Part shown: piece after piece, positions 1-6,876 of the stretch
Position numbering within the stretch: position 1 is the first letter of the stretch
Layout: every line of letters begins with the position of its first letter
DNA from: Duganella sp. Root336D2
GTDB lineage: Bacteria > Pseudomonadota > Gammaproteobacteria > Burkholderiales > Burkholderiaceae_D
Length of the DNA: 64,000 nucleotides
Reading direction: 5' to 3'
NCBI RefSeq assembly: GCF_001425005.1
Contig: NZ_LMDB01000038.1
Span: forward strand, 1,094-65,093
The notes under the pieces: generated by a model
The model's input: only the letters and a program-made list of their open reading frames with translations
What the model was told of the DNA's origin: nothing
Database searches by the model: none
Made by a program: the position numbers and the translations under genes

Positions 1-99
1 CTGATCTCCCCGATCGCGATGGAAGAAGGCCTGCGTTTCGCCATCCGTGAAGGCGGTCGTACCGTCGGCGCCGGCGTGGTAGCCAAGATCCTGGCTTAA
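1..99 (+). CDS. tuf: Elongation factor Tu, C-terminal fragment
   Basis: Only the last 32 codons lie in the window. They read through EEGLRFAIREGGRTVGAGVV to a TAA at 97-99, the conserved end of EF-Tu domain 3. EF-Tu carries aminoacyl-tRNA to the ribosomal A site as a GTP complex. It stands directly before rpsJ, as in the str-S10 arrangement of most Proteobacteria, so fusA and rpsG/rpsL probably lie upstream outside the window. Partial because of the window edge, not because of damage. Confidence 0.95.
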   Translation: MISPIAMEEGLRFAIREGGRTVGAGVVAKILA

Positions 100-117
100 T
101 CTGCCTGGGTGATTCAA

Positions 118-149
118 ACGGGCCGGCATGTGCTATCATGTCGGCCCGT
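118..149 (+). promoter_or_regulatory. Hairpin between tuf and rpsJ, possible terminator or promoter
   Basis: Arms 118-129 and 138-149 pair over 12 bases with one G-U pair around an 8-base loop. No T-run follows, so Rho-independent termination would be weak. The loop and right arm contain TATCAT (134-139), a possible -10 box for rpsJ, but there is no good -35 box. Function is uncertain. Confidence 0.35.
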
Positions 150-212
150 CGCAGTAATTACATACATTGCCGGAAACATATTGTTGCCGGTTCGTTCTTT
201 TAAGGAATAAGC

Positions 213-530
213 ATGTCCGCTCCAAACCAAAAGATCCGTATCCGCCTGAAGGCTTTCGACTACAAGCTGATCGACCAGTCCGCACTGGAAATCGTTGACA
301 CCGCCAAGCGCACCGGCGCTGTGGTAAAAGGCCCAGTTCCTCTGCCAACCCGCATCCAGCGTTACGACGTGCTGCGTTCCCCGCACGTGAACAAGACTTC
401 GCGCGACCAGTTCGAAATCCGCACCCACCAGCGCCTGATGGACATCGTGGATCCAACCGACAAGACTGTTGACGCGCTGATGAAGCTGGACCTGCCAGCT
501 GGCGTGGACGTCGAAATCAAACTGCAGTAA
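213..530 (+). CDS. rpsJ: 30S ribosomal protein S10
   Basis: The 105-residue product starts MSAPNQKIRIRLKAFDYKLI and matches S10 over its full length, including the RTHQRLMDIV segment. S10 sits in the 30S head, and in many bacteria it also acts as NusE in antitermination. AAGGA at 202-206 is well spaced from the ATG. S10 normally heads an operon with rplC. Here a perfect terminator follows 25 bp after the stop and rplC is 8.75 kb away, so rpsJ appears to be transcribed with tuf or alone. Confidence 0.98.
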   Translation: MSAPNQKIRIRLKAFDYKLIDQSALEIVDTAKRTGAVVKGPVPLPTRIQRYDVLRSPHVNKTSRDQFEIRTHQRLMDIVDPTDKTVDALMKLDLPAGVDVEIKLQ

Positions 531-555
531 TCCCGGTTTCGTCGCAAGACACCTG

Positions 556-588
556 AAAAGCCCGCTCCTGAGCGGGCTTTTCTTTTTC
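556..588 (+). terminator. Rho-independent terminator after rpsJ
   Basis: Perfect 11-bp arms (556-566 and 571-581) enclose the tetraloop CCTG and are followed by a T-rich tail (TTTTCTTTTT). This is one of the strongest terminators in the window and separates rpsJ from the following island. Confidence 0.9.
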
Positions 589-599
589 AGGAGTAGCCA

Positions 600-791
600 A
601 TGAAACGCATCGCAGTATTTGCCGCCATCGCGGCCCTGTCCCTGCTGGCCGCATGCGGCAGGAAGAACCCGGCCGACCAGGCGGCACAGGACATCAAGGC
701 CATGGGCGCCCAGCGCGACAAGACGCAGGATGCACTGAAAAAGATGGAAGAGGCCCAGCAAAAGCAGAAAGAAGAAGCCGACAAGAACTGA
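600..791 (+). CDS. Small lipoprotein with a charged helical tail
   Basis: The 63-residue protein has a signal peptide ending in the lipobox LLAAC (Cys19). The mature part is about 44 residues, rich in Lys, Glu, Gln and Asp (for example KKMEEAQQKQKEEADKN) and probably one amphipathic helix or coiled coil. AGGAG at 588-592 sets the ATG at 600. It lies 18 bp before creB on the same strand, so it may share that transcript. Family not recognised. An entericidin-like or Lpp-like envelope role is possible but unproven. Confidence 0.75.
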   Translation: MKRIAVFAAIAALSLLAACGRKNPADQAAQDIKAMGAQRDKTQDALKKMEEAQQKQKEEADKN

Positions 792-809
792 CGCGCTATA
801 CTGCCGCGC

Positions 810-1529
810 ATGAGCGATAAGACCATCCTGATCGTCGAAGACGAACAAGCCATTGCAGACAGTATTGCCTTCGCCCTGGGCAAGGAAGGCTTCACCCCGC
901 ACCACGTGATGCTGGGCGAGCAGGCCCTGGCGGCCGCGCGCGACCTGGCGCCGGCGCTGGTGATCCTGGATGTCGGCCTGCCCGATATCAGCGGCCTTGA
1001 TGTATGCCGCCGCCTGCGCCAGTTTTCCGAAGCGCCGGTGATTTTCCTGACCGCGCGCAGCGATGAAATCGACCGCATCGTCGGGCTGGAAATCGGCGCC
1101 GACGATTATGTGACCAAGCCGTTCTCGCCGCGCGAACTGGTGGCGCGCGTGCGCGTGATCCTGCGCCGCGCCGGGAATGGCAATGGTAATGGCGCCGTGC
1201 CAGCTGCCCAGGCCACACCGCCCGCCGCCTCGCGCACGCCGGCCTTCGAACTGCGCGCGGCCGAAGCCCGCATCCTGTTCGCCGGCCAGCCGCTCGACCT
1301 GACGCGTTATGAATACCTGCTGCTGAAAACGCTGGTCGAGCATCCCGGCCATGTGCTGTCGCGCGCCCAGCTGATGGACCGCGTCTGGTGCGACGCGCCG
1401 GAAACGCTGGACCGCACGGTGGACGCCCACGTCAAATCCCTGCGCGCCAAGCTGCGCGCCATCGACGACAACGCCGACCCGATCCAGACCCATCGCGGCA
1501 TGGGTTACAGCCTGCAGCCCGGCGCATGA
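810..1529 (+). CDS. creB: Two-component response regulator CreB
   Basis: The 239-residue OmpR/PhoB-family regulator has a receiver domain (about 5-118, phospho-acceptor Asp54 in VILDVGLPD, Lys in DDYVTKPF) and a winged-helix domain (about 145-237). The two are joined by a low-complexity Gly/Asn/Pro/Ala linker. The CreB assignment rests on adjacency to creC and creD. In E. coli, CreB activates genes carrying a TTCAC-N6-TTCAC tag. No Shine-Dalgarno is seen before the ATG, but a TATACT lies at 797-802, so translation may be leaderless or coupled to the upstream lipoprotein. The stop overlaps the creC start (ATGA). Confidence 0.88.
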   Translation: MSDKTILIVEDEQAIADSIAFALGKEGFTPHHVMLGEQALAAARDLAPALVILDVGLPDISGLDVCRRLRQFSEAPVIFLTARSDEIDRIVGLEIGADDYVTKPFSPRELVARVRVILRRAGNGNGNGAVPAAQATPPAASRTPAFELRAAEARILFAGQPLDLTRYEYLLLKTLVEHPGHVLSRAQLMDRVWCDAPETLDRTVDAHVKSLRAKLRAIDDNADPIQTHRGMGYSLQPGA

Positions 1530-2920
1530 AGATCGGCCTGCGCATCCTGCTCGGCTACTTCCTGATCGTCGGCCTGGCAGCCTGGTTCCTGCTCAACGTC
1601 TTCGTGCAGGAGGTGAAACCTGGTGCCCGCTCCACGCTGGAAGCGGCCATGAACGACACCGCGCAGCTGCTGGCCCAGCTGGTCGCCGACGATGTAAAAG
1701 AGGGCGCTACTGAAACGGCCCTGCTGGCGAAGCTCGGCGCCGCCAGCCGCAACACCGATTACCGCATCACTATCGCCGGTGCTGATGGCATCGTGCGTTT
1801 CGACTCTGCCGGCAAGTCGGTCGGCAAGGACTACTCGCGCTGGAACGACGTCTACCTCACGCTGCGTGGCCAGTACGGTGCGCGCATGACGAGCGAAGTG
1901 CCGCGCGATTACAGCAGCCTCGGCATGTACGTCGCTGCGCCGGTGCGCGACGGCGAGCGCATCATCGGCGTGCTGACGGTTTCCAAGCCCATCTCCAGCG
2001 TGCAAGGCTTCATCGAGCGCAGCCAGCGCAAGATCCTCAAATGGGGCATTGTGCTGCTTGGCCTGTCGCTGCTGATCGGCGTCGCCATTACCTGGCGCAT
2101 GGCCAGCACCGTCAACAAGCTGATGGTATTCGTGGAAGAGGTGCAGGCCGGCCGCAAAGCCGTCATGCCCAAGCTGGGTAGCAGCGAGATCAGCACGCTC
2201 GGCCACGCGCTGGAAGCCATGCGCGCCAAGCTGGAGGGCAAAGATTACGTCGAAACCCTGATGCATACGCTGACGCATGAACTGAAAAGCCCGATCGCCG
2301 CCATCCAGGCCACAGCCGAATTGCTGGAAGAAGACATGCCGCCCGAGCAGCGCCGCCGGTTCCTGTCCACCATCCAGGCCCAGAACGCGCGCCAGCGCGA
2401 CCTGATCGACAAGCTGCTGGCCTTGGTGCGCGTGGAAAAGCAACAGCGCATCGACGACGCCGCGCCGCTCGATGTGGCAGGGCTGTTGCAGGACGTGGCA
2501 TCAGACTACCAGGGGCGCCTCGCCGCGTGCTCGCTGCAGCTCATTGTCGACGCACCGCCGCAACTGCAGCTCCTCGGCGACCGCCTGCTACTGCGCCAGG
2601 CGCTTGGCAACCTGCTCGACAATGCAATCAGCTTCGCGCCGCGCGGCAGCTGCATCACCATGTCCGCGCGCAGCGAGGGCGACCTGCTGGAGATCGCGGT
2701 TACCGATAACGGCCCCGGCATTCCCGACTATGCGTTCGAACGCGTGTTCGAACGCTTCTACTCCCTGCCGCGTCCGAATGCACCAAAGAGCACTGGCCTC
2801 GGATTGCCCTTTGTGCGGGAGGTGATCGCGCTGCATGGCGGCACAGCGCAGGTTGCAAATGTGTCCGGCACTGGTTGCCGCGCCATGGTACGCCTGCCAC
2901 AAAACTCGAAAAATACCTGA
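1526..2920 (+). CDS. creC: Sensor histidine kinase CreC
   Basis: The product is 464 residues, close to E. coli CreC (474). The N-terminus MKIGLRILLGYFLIVGLAAW contains the first membrane helix. A periplasmic sensor (about 30-170), a second helix (about 175-195), a HAMP segment, the HisKA box with His251 (LTHELKSPIAAI) and an ATPase domain with NLLDNA, DNGPGI and STGLGLPFV follow. The open frame extends upstream to 1388 inside creB, but the 1526 ATG overlaps the creB stop and gives the family N-terminus. It is expected to phosphorylate CreB in response to an envelope or metabolic signal. Confidence 0.9.
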   Translation: MKIGLRILLGYFLIVGLAAWFLLNVFVQEVKPGARSTLEAAMNDTAQLLAQLVADDVKEGATETALLAKLGAASRNTDYRITIAGADGIVRFDSAGKSVGKDYSRWNDVYLTLRGQYGARMTSEVPRDYSSLGMYVAAPVRDGERIIGVLTVSKPISSVQGFIERSQRKILKWGIVLLGLSLLIGVAITWRMASTVNKLMVFVEEVQAGRKAVMPKLGSSEISTLGHALEAMRAKLEGKDYVETLMHTLTHELKSPIAAIQATAELLEEDMPPEQRRRFLSTIQAQNARQRDLIDKLLALVRVEKQQRIDDAAPLDVAGLLQDVASDYQGRLAACSLQLIVDAPPQLQLLGDRLLLRQALGNLLDNAISFAPRGSCITMSARSEGDLLEIAVTDNGPGIPDYAFERVFERFYSLPRPNAPKSTGLGLPFVREVIALHGGTAQVANVSGTGCRAMVRLPQNSKNT

Positions 2921-3070
2921 GCAATCTATTGCTGGGCACGAGGCGGGTAAGACATGTGACATGCTGGTGGACGGCGTTCCGGACGGTTGCGTGGTATCGC
3001 TGACAGACGTCAGTACCGATCAGGCGCCGCCTGACCTTCAAGAGCACGCGGTCGAGGGAGCTTGCATACC

Positions 3071-3136
3071 AAAATATTGACTGCGCTTCACGCCGAACGC
3101 ATCGCCAACGCACAGCCGTTCCCCACACTGGCGCAA
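3071..3136 (+). promoter_or_regulatory. Promoter module with CreB-like half-site (upstream of the DUF2233 gene)
   Basis: This 66-bp stretch is nearly repeated at 4163-4227 before creD. Shared parts are AAAATATT, CTTCAC-N3-GAACGCATCG and ACACTGGCGCAA. TTCAC at 3087-3091 matches half of the E. coli Cre tag, and six bases later comes CGCAT rather than a second TTCAC. A CACACT (3124-3129) could be the -10, placed 37 bases after TTCAC exactly as in the creD copy. CreB binding is an inference. Confidence 0.6.
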
Positions 3137-3159
3137 TTTGCGCAAGTGACGGAGCACTC

Positions 3160-4152
3160 TTGAAACGGAAATCGATCTACCTTGTGTTGGCGCTGCTGGT
3201 GCTGGCGCTCCTTGTTGCCAGCATCTGGGTCCGGCAGCGCAACGGCGACTACGGCTTCAATGTACTGCAGCGGCGCGGCGGCACTTACTGGATCAAGATG
3301 GGCGCCGACGATGCCCGGTTGCCGCCATCCATGCGGGAAGCGCTCAAAGACATCGTGCCGGCAGTTTCGGCCGGCCAGTTCCACTGGCGCGAAGCGGAAC
3401 CCGGCTTTGAGGTGGCTGACATGCCGGTGATGTCGGCAGATGGCGAAGTAGATCGCATCCTGCTGAACCGGATCGATCCACAGCGTTTCCGCTTCGCGGT
3501 GCGCAGCGCACCCGCAGGCGACAAAGGGCTGGATGAATGGGAGCGCGCCCTGCCCAGCGCCGTGCTGATCGTGAACGGCAGCTACTTCGGCCTGAAAGGC
3601 CAGCCCGATACGCCGTTCATCAGCGAAGGCGAACAGCTTGGTCCCCGCCAGTACAACGCTCGCGCCGGCGCCTTTGTTGCGCGCGAAGACGGAAGCGCAG
3701 CGCTGCACAACCTCGTGCAAGCTGATTGGCAGGATGCTTTCACGGGCGCACGCAATGCGATGGTTTCTTATCCACTCTTGCTGGGCGAAGATGGCGAGAC
3801 GCACGTGAACGTGAAAAGCCGCTGGCTCGCCAATCGCACTTTCGTGGCGCAGGACCGGTCGGGACGCATCCTGGTCGGCACCACGAAAGAAGCATTTTTC
3901 TCGCTTGACCGCCTGGCAAGCTTTCTCAAGGACGCACCGCTGGACCTGAAGATGGCGCTCAACCTGGACGGCGGGCCAGTCGCTTGCCAGAGCGTGCGGC
4001 TGAACGGGTTCCAGCGCAGGTTCTATGCGCGATGGGAAGCGCAGGTGCGCGAGGGCGCACCGAAGGGAACGGAGGTGAGCTTGCTGCGCTGGCCTTTTGC
4101 GCAGGCGACGTGGGCCATGCCGGTCGCGCTGACGGTCGAGCGTGCGCGCTGA
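3160..4152 (+). CDS. Exported phosphodiester glycosidase-like protein (DUF2233/NAGPA domain)
   Basis: The 330-residue protein has an N-terminal hydrophobic segment (about 5-24) that acts as signal or anchor. The domain hallmarks are VNGSYFGLKG in the first half and LNLDGGPVACQSV near the end, as in NAGPA/DUF2233 proteins, which are predicted to cleave phosphodiester-linked sugars. It starts with TTG at 3160, five bases after GGAG, and no ATG fits better. It lies between creC and creD, and its upstream region nearly copies the creD promoter, so it is probably Cre-regulated. The substrate is unknown, but the location suggests an envelope or periplasmic glycan. Confidence 0.8.
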   Translation: MKRKSIYLVLALLVLALLVASIWVRQRNGDYGFNVLQRRGGTYWIKMGADDARLPPSMREALKDIVPAVSAGQFHWREAEPGFEVADMPVMSADGEVDRILLNRIDPQRFRFAVRSAPAGDKGLDEWERALPSAVLIVNGSYFGLKGQPDTPFISEGEQLGPRQYNARAGAFVAREDGSAALHNLVQADWQDAFTGARNAMVSYPLLLGEDGETHVNVKSRWLANRTFVAQDRSGRILVGTTKEAFFSLDRLASFLKDAPLDLKMALNLDGGPVACQSVRLNGFQRRFYARWEAQVREGAPKGTEVSLLRWPFAQATWAMPVALTVERAR

Positions 4153-4162
4153 ACTGGTGCGA

Positions 4163-4227
4163 AAAATATTCGCTTGCTTCACACAGAACGCATCGTCGCC
4201 GCACACCGGCTTTCTACACTGGCGCAA
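4163..4227 (+). promoter_or_regulatory. Promoter module with CreB-like half-site (upstream of creD)
   Basis: This is the second copy of the 3071-3136 module. It has TTCAC (4178-4182), six bases, CGCATCG, then TACACT (4215-4220) as a plausible -10. If transcription starts near 4227, the TTCAC-N6-CGCAT box covers about -49 to -32, a position typical for an activator that replaces a -35 box. Confidence 0.65.
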
Positions 4228-4252
4228 CCATAACAACAGGATGCGCCATACC

Positions 4253-5617
4253 ATGCAAAAGAAACTCCTATTCAAGGCCCTCATCGTCGGCATGCTGATG
4301 CTGCTGCTCGGCGTGCCGCTGGCCATGATCCAGTCCACCATCAGTGAACGCATCTCCTACCGCGACGAAGCGGCGCGCAGCATTGCCAACGATTCGGTCG
4401 GCGAGCAGCATATCTACGGACCAGTGCTGGTCATGCCGTACAGCGAGGTGTACACCGCCGAAGAGAAGGACAAGGACGGCAAGGCGGAGACGAAGCGCTA
4501 CCGCAAGCAATCGCAGCACCTGGTGTTCCCCAACCAGCTTGAGGTCGTGTCCAATCTCGGCACCGAGCGCCGCCACCGCGGCATCCATCAGGTGCTGATG
4601 TTCAACGGCGCGCACAAGATCAACGGCGACTTCCTCGTGCCTGCCGTGGCCGAGCTGCCGCATACCGAGAGCGGCTCGCAGATCACGCCCGAGCGTCCGT
4701 ACATCGCCCTGGCGGTGGCCGACGTGCGCGGCGTACGCGACATCCCGCGCCTGGTGTGGGGCACGCGCAGTGTCGAATTCGAGCAAGGGTCCGGCCTGCG
4801 TTCTTCGCGCCAGGGATTGCACGCCAAACTGTCGATGGAAGATGCTGCGGCGGGGCCGGTCAAGTTCAGCTTCAACTTGAACCTGGCGGGCATGAACAGC
4901 CAGGGCTTTGTCCCGCTGGCGCGCAATAACCGCTTTGTCATGTCCTCCCCTTGGCCGCATCCGCAATTCAGCGGCCGCTTCCTGCCGGAGCAATATAGCC
5001 TGGATGAGAAGGGCTTCCAGGCGGTGTGGCGCATTTCATCGCTGGCCAGCGAAGCGCAGTCGCAGCTCCGCCAGCGCGAGCAGTCGGCAGGACAGGGCGA
5101 AAATGCCATGCCCGCGCTTGACACTATCGAAGCCGCGTTTATCGAGCCGGTCAACGTGTATTCAATGGCCGACCGCGCCACCAAGTACGGCCTGCTGTTC
5201 GTGGCGCTGACCTTCGCTGCCTTCTTCCTGTTCGAAGTGATGAAACGGCTGCCGATCCACCCGGTGCAATACCTGCTGGTGGGCCTGGCACTGGCGCTGT
5301 TCTTCCTGCTGCTGGTCAGCCTGTCCGAGCACTATGACTTTGTCGCCTCCTACATCGCCGCCAGCGCCGCCTGCATCGTGCTGATTGGCTATTACCTGAT
5401 GCACGTGCTGCACGACTGGAAGCGCGGCCTGGGCTTCGGCGCTGCGCTGTGCGCCTTGTACGGGATCTTGTTTGGTCTGCTCAACTCCGAGAACAATGCC
5501 CTGATGCTGGGCGCCATCCTGCTGTTCGCCGTGCTGGCCGCCATCATGGTCGCTACCCGCAAAGTGGACTGGTACAACCTGAACAACCCGGCAGTCCTGC
5601 CGGCAGAGCAGGCGTAA
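4253..5617 (+). CDS. creD: Inner membrane protein CreD
   Basis: The 454 residues match the family length (E. coli 450). There is one N-terminal helix (KALIVGMLMLLLGVPLAMI), a large periplasmic domain (about 35-310, with the ISERISYRDEA and VYGPVLVMPY-type segments of CreD) and a block of about five C-terminal helices. It is the classic output gene of CreBC, tied in other bacteria to envelope integrity, colicin tolerance and beta-lactam response. The 4253 ATG was preferred to an in-frame ATG at 4241 because AGG at 4238-4240 abuts the latter with no spacing. Confidence 0.92.
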   Translation: MQKKLLFKALIVGMLMLLLGVPLAMIQSTISERISYRDEAARSIANDSVGEQHIYGPVLVMPYSEVYTAEEKDKDGKAETKRYRKQSQHLVFPNQLEVVSNLGTERRHRGIHQVLMFNGAHKINGDFLVPAVAELPHTESGSQITPERPYIALAVADVRGVRDIPRLVWGTRSVEFEQGSGLRSSRQGLHAKLSMEDAAAGPVKFSFNLNLAGMNSQGFVPLARNNRFVMSSPWPHPQFSGRFLPEQYSLDEKGFQAVWRISSLASEAQSQLRQREQSAGQGENAMPALDTIEAAFIEPVNVYSMADRATKYGLLFVALTFAAFFLFEVMKRLPIHPVQYLLVGLALALFFLLLVSLSEHYDFVASYIAASAACIVLIGYYLMHVLHDWKRGLGFGAALCALYGILFGLLNSENNALMLGAILLFAVLAAIMVATRKVDWYNLNNPAVLPAEQA

Positions 5618-5625
5618 GCCAGGAG

Positions 5626-5958
5626 ATGGCGGCGCAAGCGATACGCCTTGCGTTCCGGCTGCTGCTTGCCCTGCAGTTTGCAATCCTTGTTTTGCTCGAA
5701 CACGCAGGGCTCACCAGGTTGCGCATCACCGAGTTTGGCGCGCGCGGCAATCCCGATACCTGGGACGTCCTCGTCGCTGTTCTGAATATCGGCTTTGCCG
5801 TGACGTACCTTGCTGCAGTCTTCATATCGGCAAGGAGCACGAAATTTTTCGGCATTGAGGCATGGCCGAGCCGGTTGGCCCACCTTGGCATGACGCTCAC
5901 CTGCCCAGTAGCGGTCTGGTTGGCCTATGGTGTTTTATTCGGCTACCCGGCAAGTTGA
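5626..5958 (+). CDS. Small uncharacterised membrane protein
   Basis: The 110-residue protein has about three hydrophobic segments (near 8-22, 45-65 and 85-105), with a short polar stretch EFGARGNPDTWDV between the first two. It follows creD by 8 bp and reads the same way, so it probably shares that transcript. AGGAG directly touches the ATG, which is an unusually short spacing, so initiation may depend on coupling to creD. I do not recognise the family. Confidence 0.6.
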   Translation: MAAQAIRLAFRLLLALQFAILVLLEHAGLTRLRITEFGARGNPDTWDVLVAVLNIGFAVTYLAAVFISARSTKFFGIEAWPSRLAHLGMTLTCPVAVWLAYGVLFGYPAS

Positions 5959-5973
5959 GAAAGGAAACCTTTG

Positions 5974-6603
5974 ATGAACGATATGAATGGTTTGCCGGCC
6001 CAGGCCGGCGCGCTGCTGCCGGGCGGCTTGCTCGCTCCATCCCTCGCTGAGGGCGCGCAACTGGTGCTGCTGTCTGGCTATACGGCCGGTGAGCCCGCCG
6101 GTCCGGTGCGGGTCGTGCTCGACCAGCGCGGCGCTCGCGTGGTGCTAGTGCTGGCCAGCTACGAGACGGTGGCCTGGGAGCTCGATGTGCGGCCTGGCAC
6201 GGAACTGGTCGCAGTAGTCGCCAGCGCTTACCGCGCTGTCGCAGTGACCGGGCATGGCGCCGCGCCGGCGTATCGTTTGGCGCTGCCGTGTGCACCGACG
6301 CCGGACAGTGCCGCATACCAGGACCTGATGCAGATCCTGCAAACCCGGCTTGGGCGCAGCCGGCCGGATACTTTCCGGGGCTATGTACGTTTGCCCGAGC
6401 AAGTGGCGATTGCTTCCTGCGGATCAGCGGCGGGCGCCTCGGCGCAACCACAGCCGCGCGTACAGCAGAAGGTTCACGCCCAATACGACGCCCGCCACTA
6501 TATGCTGCGCGGCAGGCGTCAGTCCGGCAGGGTAGATCAGGGGCAGCAGGTAATGCTCGATGAATCCATCCGCATAGCCCTGTTGGCCTGCGCGCACGCG
6601 TAA
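5974..6603 (+). CDS. Uncharacterised protein, 3' end antisense to a DUF2784 gene
   Basis: The 209-residue product is soluble. Residues about 30-105 look like a beta-rich domain (VRVVLDQRGARVVLVLASYE, then TELVAVVASAYRAVAV) of a kind I recall from uncharacterised bacterial proteins without a name. AAGGAA at 5961-5966 supports the ATG at 5974. The last 180 bp lie opposite the convergent DUF2784 gene and encode a Gln/Arg-rich tail of poor quality, so the original stop may have been lost by a frameshift near 6420. No function is assigned. Confidence 0.6.
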   Translation: MNDMNGLPAQAGALLPGGLLAPSLAEGAQLVLLSGYTAGEPAGPVRVVLDQRGARVVLVLASYETVAWELDVRPGTELVAVVASAYRAVAVTGHGAAPAYRLALPCAPTPDSAAYQDLMQILQTRLGRSRPDTFRGYVRLPEQVAIASCGSAAGASAQPQPRVQQKVHAQYDARHYMLRGRRQSGRVDQGQQVMLDESIRIALLACAHA

Positions 6604-6792
6604 TTCGTTTTCAAGATAGGTGAGCGGGCAGATGGCGCCCATCAGTTCAATGCCGATGGCCCACAGTGCAGCCGGCAAGTGCAGCCGCACGATGCGCGGC
6701 CAGCGCAGCGCCAGAACAGCACCGAAAAGTGCGAACAGGATAAAGGCAAGATGCAGCAGCAGGAGCGCATCGGCAGCGAGGCGAGATAGCAT
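6424..6792 (-). CDS. DUF2784 family membrane protein
   Basis: The 122 residues contain four hydrophobic helices, starting MLSRLAADALLLLHLAFILF. The family features are an N-terminal D-A-L-L-H-L-F type helix and the later ICPLTYLENELR segment, both typical of DUF2784 inner-membrane proteins of unknown role. It converges on and overlaps the plus-strand gene ending at 6603. Because this protein matches a known family over its whole length, it is the more credible of the two frames in the overlap. Confidence 0.85.
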   Translation of the reverse strand: MLSRLAADALLLLHLAFILFALFGAVLALRWPRIVRLHLPAALWAIGIELMGAICPLTYLENELRVRAGQQGYADGFIEHYLLPLIYPAGLTPAAQHIVAGVVLGVNLLLYARLWLRRGARR

Positions 6793-6820
6793 CGCTGCAT
6801 TCTACGCCCGCGTTCCGGAC

Positions 6821-6869
6821 GAGCCCGTGTCACACCTTGGGGTCTGACCCCAGGGTGTGACACGGGCTC
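6821..6869. repeat. 49-bp near-perfect palindrome (REP-like)
   Basis: Outer arms 6821-6836 and 6854-6869 are perfect 16-bp complements (GAGCCCGTGTCACACC). Inner arms 6838-6844 (TGGGGTC) and 6846-6852 (GACCCCA) flank a single central T at 6845, with one mismatch between the two tiers. It lies between the starts and stops of minus-strand genes and has no T-run. A degenerate relative with the same GTGTCA and GACCC words is at 47599-47623. Confidence 0.85.
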
Positions 6870-6876
6870 TGCCGTA

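Noticed and set aside
3020..3034. 7-bp inverted repeat TCAGGCG/CGCCTGA after creC as a terminator
   Set aside because: The stem is short and no T-run follows, so it is not listed as a feature.
4142..4252. Longer N-terminus for creD from an upstream in-frame start
   Set aside because: The extra residues overlap the conserved promoter module and do not resemble CreD. The 4253 ATG gives the normal length.
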